Positions 16,147-25,500 of a stretch of 64,000 bases of DNA are shown here, piece by piece. The position numbers were made by a program, and so were the translations under genes. The stretch comes from Hymenobacter sublimis (GTDB lineage Bacteria > Bacteroidota > Bacteroidia > Cytophagales > Hymenobacteraceae), in NCBI RefSeq assembly GCF_023101345.1, contig NZ_CP095848.1, positions 1,053,501 to 1,117,500 on the forward strand, read 5' to 3'. Below the pieces are notes generated by a model. It saw only the letters and a list, made by a program, of their open reading frames with translations. It did not search any database and was not told where the DNA came from. Each line of letters opens with the position of its first letter. The first letter of the stretch is position 1.

Positions 16147-17313
16147 ATGCCCTCTATATCCGGCGAACAAGCCATTGCCACCATCCTCAAACACGATAAG
16201 AAAACTAACAGCTACAAAATAGCCCTGCTCCGGGCCATCAACGACCTCGCCCTCCTTTACCCCGACCTGGCCCGTGCCCATCAGCCCGTAGCTGTGCCAC
16301 TGGTGCGCTTGGCCGAGTTGTGGACCGCCTATTACTGGCCCTTCGCCGACGCAGTCCAGCCCATCTACCAGGGCGCCCGCGCCATCGTCGGCGGCCAGCT
16401 GCGGAACGACGTTTCCTTTCGTCCGGCCCTTACCCAGCTACGCCAGCAGTGGCAAACCACCGTGCAGCTGTCGGCTCAACCGGCCGACGGCTTCTTCCTG
16501 CTCACCGAAATGCGCACCCCGCGCCGCCGGGCTACCTACGCCCCCGCGTTGCAACAGGCCTACACCCAGGCCGTAGCCGCTGCAGCCAAGGCCCTGCTCA
16601 TGCCCATTCGCTACGCCGGCCCCGGGGAGTGGTCCGTGTTTGACAAACCCGCCCGCCTCGATCAACTGCCGCCGAACCTAACTACTCTACATGGCACCCG
16701 CCCCCAGGATATTTGCTTCGTGGTTCCGGCTAGTTTATGGGAAGCCTTTCATCGTCTTTCCCTCTATGTCGAAGCCCTCTGCCTGCACGAATGGAGCTTG
16801 TTCACCGAAACCGTCACCCAGGATGCCGGCCAGCTCGTTACCCGCGGCCAGATCTACACCCTACTCACCGCCCGCCCCGACAACCGCCGTCCCCTGACGT
16901 GGGAGCGCAACCAGGTCGACATTCTGCTCCACGAAAACGTGCGCTTCATTTGTCCCTGGACCCAGAAGCCGCTGACCCAGCCCCAGCACTACGACCTCGA
17001 CCACCTGCTGCCCCTCACCGTGTACCCCGTCAACGAGCTCTGGAACCTGCTGCCCGTTGACCGCCAGTTCAACCAGCACACCAAGCGCGACCGGGTGCCC
17101 GCCGCCCAGCGTCTAGCTGCCGCCGAGCCCCTGCTGGCCCAGGCCTACGCCATCTACCAGCAGTCGGCCACACTCCACAAAGCCTTGCGCGAAGATGCTG
17201 CCCTCCGCTTCACCGGCCTGACACCCGGCCCCACTTTCCCCGCTCAGCTGGCCCACTGTACTACCCGCTTCATCGACGAGGTAGCCGCCGCCCGCTACGT
17301 CCAGCGCTTTTAA
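16147..17313 (+). CDS. HNH endonuclease domain protein
   Basis: 388 residues. The C-terminal third carries an HNH fold: FICPWTQKPLTQPQHYDLDH with D285-H286, then NELWNLLPVDRQFNQHTKRD. One Cys in place of the usual CxxC pair suggests a fold without the full zinc site. The N-terminal 260 residues are mostly helical with FLLTEMRTPRRRATYAP and no recognised domain. It is co-directional with, and ten bases from, the PLD gene. It probably cleaves nucleic acid; the N-terminal part may recognise a target or partner. Confidence 0.85.
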   Translation: MPSISGEQAIATILKHDKKTNSYKIALLRAINDLALLYPDLARAHQPVAVPLVRLAELWTAYYWPFADAVQPIYQGARAIVGGQLRNDVSFRPALTQLRQQWQTTVQLSAQPADGFFLLTEMRTPRRRATYAPALQQAYTQAVAAAAKALLMPIRYAGPGEWSVFDKPARLDQLPPNLTTLHGTRPQDICFVVPASLWEAFHRLSLYVEALCLHEWSLFTETVTQDAGQLVTRGQIYTLLTARPDNRRPLTWERNQVDILLHENVRFICPWTQKPLTQPQHYDLDHLLPLTVYPVNELWNLLPVDRQFNQHTKRDRVPAAQRLAAAEPLLAQAYAIYQQSATLHKALREDAALRFTGLTPGPTFPAQLAHCTTRFIDEVAAARYVQRF

Positions 17314-17406
17314 CGGAGGTATAATGGTAGGCGACGGCCATTTCCGCCTGGTATCGGATTGCGCCACGCCTATCGCCCCTATTCTGCGGCTGCCCCTCGG
17401 CCCGTT

Positions 17407-17511
17407 GACCGGTGCTTTCCACCGGTCAGGCCACCGGTCGATTCTCCGGTCAACCCGCCGGTCGACTAGCTCTTTTCCTCCGGTCGACCACCGGTCAGGT
17501 GAGCAACCGGA
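17407..17511 (+). repeat. irregular array of CCGGTC repeats
   Basis: CCGGTC occurs about seven times in the same orientation between 17420 and 17500, most often as ACCGGTCA/G or CCGGTCGAC, with GACCGG at 17407 and CCGG at 17507 at the edges. Spacing varies from 10 to 25 bases. It resembles a cluster of protein-binding sites or iterons. The open frames across it look like repeat translations rather than genes. Confidence 0.6.
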
Positions 17512-17520
17512 GCAAAACTG

Positions 17521-17617
17521 CGTTTGCAGCGAATGGACCGGAGAGCACGAACAGGAGCACCTGGAAGCGAACGAGGAAAAAGCAGCCAAAAAAGGCCGTT
17601 TCCAGCGAATGGACCGG
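17521..17617 (+). repeat. 21-bp direct repeat pair after the CCGGTC array
   Basis: CGTTTGCAGCGAATGGACCG at 17521 and CGTTTCCAGCGAATGGACCG at 17597 are direct repeats, one mismatch over 21 bases, 76 bases apart, both ending in the CCGG core of the array. Together with 17407-17511 they fill the gene-free stretch 17314-17794. Confidence 0.6.
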
Positions 17618-17794
17618 TGCTCACCGGTCGAGGAGGCGACCCGGCAGCGTGGTAGGCCGTGTGCGCAGGGTAAAAGGCCCATCTGAGGCTAACACAGCGG
17701 GACTCTATCGGGGCAGGAAGGGCCTAGCGACGCACGCCCTAGCGTCCCGGCAGGTAGCCCCGGCGAGCAGGCGCGGCGGCTATGGCGCACCACC

Positions 17795-17977
17795 CTAGCC
17801 TGGCGAGCGCACGGTTCGCTCGGCGTAGGCCTCGGGTGTCGTCGCTGCCGGCGCGGACTGTCCCTGCACCGGCTGCCAGGGTGGACTGGTAGTGCGCGAG
17901 GCCACGCCCCGGCCGACATGGGCCCGGGTGCGGGCGCTTACGCGCGGGGCCGTCGGCAAACGGGGCGGGCTACGCAC
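17795..17977 (-). CDS. short hypothetical reading frame
   Basis: 60 residues, MRSPPRLPTAPRVSARTRAH at the start (GTG start) and SAPAATTPEAYAERTVRSPG at the end. The C-terminal part looks protein-like, but composition alone in this GC-rich block could produce such a frame. It is in line with the 89-residue gene at 18023-18292. Weak call. Confidence 0.25.
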   Translation of the reverse strand: MRSPPRLPTAPRVSARTRAHVGRGVASRTTSPPWQPVQGQSAPAATTPEAYAERTVRSPG

Positions 17978-18022
17978 CTGGTTGCTGGGGCCGGTATCCT
18001 TTTCTTAGAAGGGCCGCCGTTC

Positions 18023-18292
18023 TCACGACGCCAGATCAGCGCTGTCTGTTGCGGATGCTGCCTCCAGTGAGCCGTCCACAACCCGCTGCGCCCGCAGTTG
18101 AGCTTTCTCTTTTATGGCCTGGTACACCTGCGGATGATCCCGTTTGTACTGCTGAATAATCTGGGCCATCTCCGCCACCCGCGCGGGCGTCAGGGGACCC
18201 GATTGTATCTGTCCCTCGTCCCAGAACTCGGCTCCACGGCGGGGAAATACGGTAAGTCGTTTGGGCAGGCGGGTCATCTTCTTCACGTTCAT
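18023..18292 (-). CDS. hypothetical protein
   Basis: 89 residues starting MNVKKMTRLPKRLTVFPRRG. A central segment, PLTPARVAEMAQIIQQYKRD followed by HPQVYQAIKEKAQLRAQRVV, is clearly helical and amphipathic. No signal peptide. Family not recognised; possibly a plasmid-type or element-borne small protein given the GC-rich surroundings. Confidence 0.55.
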   Translation of the reverse strand: MNVKKMTRLPKRLTVFPRRGAEFWDEGQIQSGPLTPARVAEMAQIIQQYKRDHPQVYQAIKEKAQLRAQRVVDGSLEAASATDSADLAS

Positions 18293-18639
18293 GGAGGCGA
18301 AAGCTGGCCCGGAGGCGGCAGGAGGGAGTATCCGATGGCGATGGATTCGGCAGGGGCCACGCGGCTTGTCCAGCTATGCGGCCAAAGATACACCCTTGCG
18401 GCTGCAGCCGAGCCACCAGCTCTCGGATATTATTGCCCTGTCTAGGTGGTGGCGCTGCTCAGCAGCACGGTGAGGGCGTGGCCGGTGCCATTCCCTTGTA
18501 GGGGTGAGTACAAGCACACAGCGACCCAGCTAAGGCTCTCATACGCTGGGTAGACAGCTCGCGCATTCAGTCGATGGCAGCGAGCAGGTTGGCTATAGCT
18601 ACAACGTAGTGACCGTTTTCCCCCTGTGCCCCGTCGTAC

Positions 18640-18731
18640 GTACAGCATTGTCGGGCGCTGCCCCGCTGGATTTGCTTGCCATAACAGCAGAAGACAGGTC
18701 TTGTTGCTGTCCTGTTACCTAGACCATCCCA
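18640..18731 (-). mobile_element. remnant IS3-type right end with start of orfA
   Basis: The outer end TGGGATGGTCTAGGTAACAG (minus strand, from 18731) parallels the right end of the IS at 9942. The frame starting at ATG 18682 reads MASKSSGAAPDN, matching ATKTNGASPDK of that IS. The rest of the element is missing. Nothing else is recognised in 18293-18791. Confidence 0.6.
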
Positions 18732-18791
18732 GTTCCTTTTATGTTTACTGGCTAGTTAATGCAAGATGACTTCTCGGACTACCTTATCTAC

Positions 18792-19484
18792 ATGTTTAGC
18801 TTTCTTCCCTCTCTGTGGCTTTTACTAGTTGCAACATCTGCTAGCCCTCGCTTCAACGATAACTATCGAATCACAACGATTTCGCCCAACGGCCGCTACA
18901 CCGTCGTGTCCACTCCGTTCTTCTGCACCAATCAAACGGCAGGATGTGTCCAAGTCATTGATAACTTCCGCCACGAACTCTTGTATTCCTTTGCGGTAGC
19001 CAACCTAACCGGATGCGTCTACGTGAGCACGAATGATCCAGACCACATCCTCCAAGTGCCAACGGGTATAGGTCTTAGCCCTGTGATCAACTTGGAAACG
19101 GCTAGTACGCAAGCGGACGGTTACATTTGGCTTTATCGGAGAGGTATAGTGCGTGATAGTGCACGAGTACCGGCTGTTTATCCTACCCGGCTCAACCAGC
19201 GCTACTTTTTCACTGGTCGACGGCTAGATCGGTCTAAGCTACTGCACCAAAAAGGCGATACCCTCGCTTTGATTACCTGCCGAGGCCCTGTCCTGTTGAG
19301 CCAACGGGCCGGGCAGTTGATGGTCACGAGCACACCAAACTACGGCCGCTTAGTCTCTTTTCAAGTAAAGCCACTCGATGCGCGGCTTATCTGCTTCCCG
19401 TACCCACAGCCGGGAGGTTGCCAGGATATCACCCTACCACTAGAATCTACTTTTCGCGCTCATATCGAGCAGCCTAAAAAGTAG
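18792..19484 (+). CDS. hypothetical secreted protein
   Basis: 230 residues from MFSFLPSLWLLLVATSASPR, a signal peptide; an upstream ATG at 18759 adds 11 residues before it. The mature protein has paired cysteines (FFCTNQTAGCVQ and CFPYPQPGGCQ) and beta-rich spacing (TTISPNGRYTVVSTPF, GYIWLYRRGIV). The family is not recognised. It is probably periplasmic or surface-exposed. No operon partner. Confidence 0.7.
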   Translation: MFSFLPSLWLLLVATSASPRFNDNYRITTISPNGRYTVVSTPFFCTNQTAGCVQVIDNFRHELLYSFAVANLTGCVYVSTNDPDHILQVPTGIGLSPVINLETASTQADGYIWLYRRGIVRDSARVPAVYPTRLNQRYFFTGRRLDRSKLLHQKGDTLALITCRGPVLLSQRAGQLMVTSTPNYGRLVSFQVKPLDARLICFPYPQPGGCQDITLPLESTFRAHIEQPKK

Positions 19485-19781
19485 GGGATGTGTAGTAGTG
19501 CGCTAGTTCGTCTTTTTAACGTCCTTCTTCTGAGATAGCAGGGGCTACAAGTCAAATTATTCTATAAAAGGACAAAACCAGGAGCAAGGGTGCCTTTGGT
19601 GGAGGTCAGCCTATCCCCTAATTCTCAGAAAAGTTTCTAAACATAATGCATGTTATATCTATCGTCTTGGGAAAGTGGTAAATTTATGCCTTCCTACGCG
19701 GCTTAGTGCCGAGGTGGTACTTTGCCGGGCTGGCCTACCAAAAGGAGCGTTCATGCAACCTGAGCTACTGGCACCCAAAAG

Positions 19782-20348
19782 CTAGGGCTCGATGTAATAC
19801 GCACCACGGCTATCGAACACGACGTAAAGCCGTTGCGCGGCTGGTACCCACACGAAGAGGTAGGCCCCACCTCTGCCGTTCAGGTAGGTGCCATAGGCGT
19901 TGCCGGGGTGCCCCAGGTAGTCGCGGCGCGCAAACTGTTGGCTACCGGGCCACCGGTCCAAAGCTGGGGACGTGGCCAGGCTCCGCGCCAAGGGATGAGC
20001 CGCGCCCCGGCCCGTGGGCTGCCAGCACAAGCTGTCCTTGTCTAGCACCGAAGGGTCCGGTCCGGGGAACCGCAGGCGCGGCAGCGGGTTACCCGCACCC
20101 AGCGCCGTGTGCACCGGGGCCGTGGGAGTATAGGCCCACAGCTCGTGGGTTTCCATTAAGTCGAAGCCCAGCACGTTGTGCGACTCGACCACAAGCAGGC
20201 GCAAGCCTGGTTGGCGGAAGATGGCAGCGCCGGCGCTCTCGTGTAGGGGCTGGTTGAATTCCCAGGCCCCATCGAGGGTCACGACCGCCCCAACAAGCAG
20301 GACAAGGAGCAGCACGAAGGCAACCCCTAAACGTCTAAACCAGAACAT
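19782..20348 (-). CDS. hypothetical membrane-anchored protein
   Basis: 188 residues with one N-terminal hydrophobic segment, RRLGVAFVLLLVLLVGAVVT (5-24), which is an anchor or uncleaved signal. The remainder is globular (LRLLVVESHNVLGFDLMETH, YLFVWVPAAQRLYVVFDSRG) and ends YYIEP. Family not recognised. The flanks 19485-19781 and 20349-20614 show no gene. Confidence 0.7.
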   Translation of the reverse strand: MFWFRRLGVAFVLLLVLLVGAVVTLDGAWEFNQPLHESAGAAIFRQPGLRLLVVESHNVLGFDLMETHELWAYTPTAPVHTALGAGNPLPRLRFPGPDPSVLDKDSLCWQPTGRGAAHPLARSLATSPALDRWPGSQQFARRDYLGHPGNAYGTYLNGRGGAYLFVWVPAAQRLYVVFDSRGAYYIEP

Positions 20349-20614
20349 GAGCGCATGAGCCAGGGAAGAAGCGAGGAGCCAAACTTACTCTTTTTTTAAA
20401 CCGTCGGCTGCAGCCTGTTATGAGTACGGGCTATAGAGACTGATAAGCCCTCACGAGATTTATCGTTCTTTAACGCAGAGACGGTGGCTACTCAAATGAC
20501 TGTTTAGCTGAACTCTAATACAGCAGTGGTTTACGTTTAGGGCATAGTTGTCTCTAGGCGCAACGTGCTTAAAATTGTGCTGTATTTCAAGGCTTTCCAA
20601 CGCTTTATCTGTCG

Positions 20615-20941
20615 ATGATGCCACGTCCCCTTTTCCCTAAAGAGCATTGGTTAGTGACGTTCCTTCTGACGGGCACGTCTTATGCCGACCGATTACTTCC
20701 CTGCTTGCTTGAACAGCGGGTAACGGAGATGGCAGATGGCGGCATGGGCAGCTTACAGTTCTATCCGCCCGGCTTACGAGGAGACCGGCGTTTTGGAGAC
20801 GATGTGGCCGAGGTGTGGCTGAAAGATGAAGACGAGGTGCCCGTATTGGCCACGTTACTAATGGACCAGCACGGCCAGCTTTTCGAATTAAATGTCTGGA
20901 AAGTTAATTTTTCTCCCACTATCAATCTGCAGATACCCTAG
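20615..20941 (+). CDS. small protein with MxDGGMGSL motif (DUF6984-like)
   Basis: 108 residues, no signal peptide. It contains LLEQRVTEMADGGMGSLQFY and ends in a beta-rich segment (QLFELNVWKVNFSP). The DGGMGSL/RF signature recalls DUF6984-type proteins of unknown function; that family name is from memory and not certain. An ATG one codon downstream is equally possible. The next 460 bases (20942-21402) hold no convincing gene. Confidence 0.6.
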   Translation: MMPRPLFPKEHWLVTFLLTGTSYADRLLPCLLEQRVTEMADGGMGSLQFYPPGLRGDRRFGDDVAEVWLKDEDEVPVLATLLMDQHGQLFELNVWKVNFSPTINLQIP

Positions 20942-21402
20942 TTGAAGTAGATGCTATTGGTAAGGCATCAAGCCAATAGGACGACTAAGGGTCGTGATCG
21001 TACTGCTCAATGGTTGTCAGGAACTGCTCCCGGCTTCTACAGCTGGTGATTCTGATATCAACAAAGACGCGGGGGCGGCTAGCAAGGCTGATTAAGGTTG
21101 GAACGGACCTTCGTGCCTACTTCGGTTTCGGTGTATACAGCGGTGTGAATCAACTTGGTTCGACCCCGATAAAGCAGGTCACAGCAGTGGTGAAGGCGTA
21201 CCTGGTATGTCAGCTATCTCCACGACATAGGTAGGCCTGCAGAAATAAGTAGTAAACCACAGGAGAGAGGAAGCTAGACCAGCTTCACCACTATTTTACA
21301 CCTATTCATATAAATCTATGATTATACTAATAAAATGGTAATAATATATGTATAATACCTATTAAACATTCAACTTGCGCCCTATACGCGTCTAACAGCA
21401 AA

Positions 21403-21969
21403 ATGAGTACTATACCTAAAAACAAGAACACCTGGCACTTCGTGTTGCTAGTGTGGAACATGTGTCTTTCAACTGTTGTGGGCTATACAATCTGGGCGCA
21501 TCAGGCAAAGCGCATTGCTTATGTGGACTCAGCTAAGTTACTAAACAGTTACGTCGCCATGGCTGAAGCCAGAAAGTCATACGCTACCAAGGCGCAGGTA
21601 TGGCAGGCTCGAATAGACACCCTCGGTAAGGAGGTGCAGCAGGCCGTTAAAAACTATGAACATATGGGGAAGTTCGCCTCTGCTGGGGATAGAGCATTAG
21701 CCGGTAGAATAGTTAGTAATAAGCAGAATAGCCTTGCCAACTATCAGCGCATCGTTCAGGAAACGGCAAAGCAGGAGGAAGAGAAAAGCACTCAACTTGT
21801 ACTAAACCAAGTTAATGCTTTTTTAAAGCGCTATGGGGAAGAAGAGGGATATGATCTAATCCTGATTGCGTCTCCAACAGGCTCAATTGCTTACGCAAAG
21901 CAAGGCCTCGATTTAACTGATGATATAGTGAAGAAGCTCAACAGCGAGTATCGTAAGCAATCTAACTAG
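21403..21969 (+). CDS. OmpH/Skp-family periplasmic protein
   Basis: 188 residues. A membrane segment at about 12-32 (FVLLVWNMCLSTVVGYTIWA) is followed by RIAYVDSAKLLNSYVAMAEA, the OmpH opening, a long coiled coil, and the closing segment YDLILIASPTGSIAYAKQG before LDLTDDIVKKLNSEY. Skp-type proteins chaperone outer-membrane proteins in the periplasm. It is the first gene of a close plus-strand series leading to the giant SpvB-like and RHS genes (2 bases before the next gene), so it may help secretion or folding of these surface proteins, which is inference. Confidence 0.88.
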   Translation: MSTIPKNKNTWHFVLLVWNMCLSTVVGYTIWAHQAKRIAYVDSAKLLNSYVAMAEARKSYATKAQVWQARIDTLGKEVQQAVKNYEHMGKFASAGDRALAGRIVSNKQNSLANYQRIVQETAKQEEEKSTQLVLNQVNAFLKRYGEEEGYDLILIASPTGSIAYAKQGLDLTDDIVKKLNSEYRKQSN

Positions 21970-21971
21970 TA

Positions 21972-22577
21972 ATGTTGCAAAAGAAAATTATCCTCCTATC
22001 ATGCTTAGGCCTAGCGTTGCATTCCTGCGGGCAAAAACAACTTTCACCACCACAATTAGAGCAGTATGTGGAAGATGCAAGTAATGGCTTGAATCAAACT
22101 CAGCATGTCAATGGCATAGATGTTAGTGTCAAATATCAGCCAGTAGACTTAATAGTGTCACGCGAGTTACAGGGCGAACCAGAAGGCTCTATATCTTCAG
22201 TAATAGATAGTTTGAGAAATATATACGGTCGGTATAGCTTCTTTACTATATCATTTTCTAAGAATAGTAAAGAAATATTACAGCCGCAGGAAGGCTTCAG
22301 CACATACAGTGAACTGCTACAAACCTTAGCCTTTAGGATGGATAAAGAGGTAGAAATAATTACCTCACGAGGCGATACTTTATATCCTGTCAACTACTAT
22401 CTCGATCGCAGTTATGCTACAGCAAACGCATCTCAACTACTATTTGCCTTTCAGTCTGTGAAGGAGGCCGGTGATTGTAAAATCAGAATAAAGGAATTCG
22501 GTTTAGTAACGGGCACATTAATCTTTTCATTTGATGACGACGCTCTAAAAGCGACTCCCAGCATACAACTTAATTAA
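21972..22577 (+). CDS. hypothetical lipoprotein
   Basis: 201 residues. The signal MLQKKIILLSCLGLALHSCG has a lipobox (LHSC, Cys19). The rest is soluble with an alternating hydrophobic pattern. No known domain. It is two bases after the OmpH-like gene and 16 before the SpvB-like gene, so it is probably part of the same toxin/surface-protein operon. Confidence 0.8.
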   Translation: MLQKKIILLSCLGLALHSCGQKQLSPPQLEQYVEDASNGLNQTQHVNGIDVSVKYQPVDLIVSRELQGEPEGSISSVIDSLRNIYGRYSFFTISFSKNSKEILQPQEGFSTYSELLQTLAFRMDKEVEIITSRGDTLYPVNYYLDRSYATANASQLLFAFQSVKEAGDCKIRIKEFGLVTGTLIFSFDDDALKATPSIQLN

Positions 22578-22593
22578 GCCACAACATCCATTT

Positions 22594-25500
22594 ATGTTCA
22601 TCCGAAAAAGATTTTTTCGCAGATCTATTGCGTCCTTTTTTTTAATTCAAATTTTAGTAGATCTAGGTTGGCCATCGCTGAGTTTTGCGTTGACCGCCGG
22701 CCCTACCGCGCCCGAAGCATCCAGTTTCGAGCCGGTAGATACGACCGACATGGTAGATCTTGCCACAGGAGATTTTACTTATAATATTCCCCTATTAGAA
22801 GTACCAGGACCTGATGGCGGATATCCCTTAAGCCTAGCATACCATGCCGGCATCCAACCGGAAGTAGAAGCTTCGTGGGTTGGGTTGGGTTGGTCGTTGA
22901 ATCCAGGGGCAATTAACCGAAACGTAAACGGTTACGCTGATGATCATAACAATGCCCAGCAAACTATTCGAGACTACTGGGAAGGCGGTAAGAAAACTAC
23001 CTATAGTGTTGGAATGAAGGCTGAATTTGGAAACGTCGCCAGCGTATCCGCTGGTATCTCCTTCTCCGATGATACTTACCGTGGTTTCGGAGTTGGGGGA
23101 TACCGCTACATCCGCGCAGGCATAGCGGGAACTCCTTTAGGAGTTAGCAAAGTGGATTTTAATGACGGATACGGTAAAAACTACGGGCAAACGGGAGCCG
23201 ACATAAGCACAAGCAATATGCGGGTGGGCATTACACGCTCCGATGCAGGCTCAGTCGGCAGCTCACTAGGACTAAAGGTAGCAGGTAACCTTCAAGCTTC
23301 TCTCAACACTAGAACCGGTAGTTTCTCATTAAATAATGCAACTGGGGCAGGGAGCATAAGTAATGACAGAGCAGGTAGAATACAGACCCAAACCATTAAT
23401 AACAATCTTGACATACCTATTACACCTGGCCTAGCCGTGGAACTCGGCTATAGTTCCATAAGATATTGGTCGGATGAAACATCCAGTGCCTCTACGAACG
23501 GTGCCTTGTATTTTCCCAAGGACCACTTGCCAAACAGCTTTATTAGCCGCTATGACTATAATGGAGAATATCGAGAAAAGCGGACGTTAGACGATAAAGC
23601 GTTTGATACATATAGGCTATTGGAACCTCAAGGACTACCCCTTCTAAAGCATTATGATCCTGATTACTTACAGGGTGGTAGTTTTCCTGAGTATGACAAC
23701 TATACCGTTCTAGCGCAAGGCCTTTCTGGCACGATGCGGCCCTATTCATTACAGCAGTCATTGTATAGTCGAAATAGGCGAGCAGACAATGAAGACTATA
23801 CCATTAAAAGTGATCCATTGCCTTGGACGAATAGCGAAGTTGGTTTTCGTTTTGATAATGACTTTTCAAACCAATTCCGTCAAGAAAACGGTGCGATGAA
23901 TACGTCGTCATATAATGGATCATATTATCCATTTGACAATAATCCTATTTACGGTAATCAAGATGGTAATTTTGGTTATAATCCGTCAACCAAAAAGCTC
24001 GCTGGTTCTAAACACATCAACTGGTATACTAATGAAAATATAAAAATCGGTAACTGTGCTGGTTTTATCAATACAAAATCACTAGGATTTAACAGAACAG
24101 TCCTCAATGACAAATCTATTGGAGGATTTAGTATAACAAATGCTAGTGGTGTTACCTACCATTACGCACTACCGGTGCATAGTTATGGTGAGCAGGTATT
24201 CACCGAAAATATTGACAAGGAACAAGGGAATACCTTTAGCCGGCTGCAGAAACCTGCTCATTATGCGTATACGTGGCTGTTGACAGCCATTACCGGTCCT
24301 GATTATGTTGATAGAGGTGAATCAGGATACTTGGATACCGAGGACTGGGGTTATTGGGTCAAGTTTGATTACGGGAGATGGACAGGAAAATATGCTTGGC
24401 AAAATGCGCCCATTGCAGATATCAATTCTAATAACATTACTACGGCAAGAGGATATAAAGAATTGTATTATCTAAATACAGTTTCTACAAGAACGCATAC
24501 TGCCATCTTTGAAAAAGCGGGCAGAAGGGATGGTTGGGGACCTAACCTTGCATCAGATATCAATTGGATTCCCCCTAGGGGGGGTGATATAATACTAGGC
24601 CCTTACTCAGGCAGTGTTATGTCACTCAAGAATATATATATAATAAAGAATGAGAATGTTCCAGCAAATCTTCAAAACAAAGGACGATCGATCGAATTTG
24701 GACATAATGGAGAGATTGATAATGTAATTGACTCGTCAGATATATTATCGTTGGGATTCGATATAAAGGAGGTAATAGAAAAAGCCATTAGCTTAAATCA
24801 AGATTATTCACTTTGTCAAAATGTTCAAAATTCAATCCCAGTAAACCCAAATAGTTCTAAGAAATTAGGTAAACTCACTTTAAAATCAATATTGCATCTT
24901 GGCAAGGGTGGAATAGCATCTATGCCAAGCACCAAATTTAATTACGAATTAAATATTGAAAATATTAAAAAATCAACTGCTGCAGTTGAATTAATAGATC
25001 AATATAGGGGCGTTGTAAGTATGATAAATAGCACGGGAGTTCAGCCCAATAAAGGGGATATAATAAAATTAAACAACTTGAATATTTATGCAACAGTTAT
25101 TGAAAACAATTCTACTAAATATCAAATAAAGCTTTTAGAGAATTCGAATATATCCTTGTTAAGTCAAGGGCAGTCGCACGAAATAACCACGACTAAAAAT
25201 CCACCCTATACTAAAAATATGCGCGATGTGTGGGGGATGTTCAAATCTGACCTTGATAGTAAGCTTTCCACGGTTAGTACTGGCGATGTTAAGCGCACCA
25301 GCTCTTTATCCAACGCATCTACTGACGTATGGTCACTTAGATCGATAGTAACGCCTATAGGCACTAGGATAAATATAGAGTACGAAGGTGATGAGTATGG
25401 TAACAGTGTTTTAAAAAAGCCAAGAATTATATGCCATGTATTTGGCAACAATGCCAGTCATTCTTTGAGAATGCCTACGCCTTACACTGCGCAGCAACAG

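Noticed and set aside
17407..17617. CRISPR-like array from CCGGTC repeats
   Set aside because: Units are only six to eight bases, spacing is irregular and no cas genes are near.
17113..17798. Overlapping frames of 120, 128 and 189 residues on both strands
   Set aside because: They overlap the HNH gene end or translate the repeat array into DR/TG-rich strings; no start signal or family resemblance.
21010..21234. 74-residue frame before the OmpH-like gene
   Set aside because: No credible signal, domain or neighbour; probably chance.
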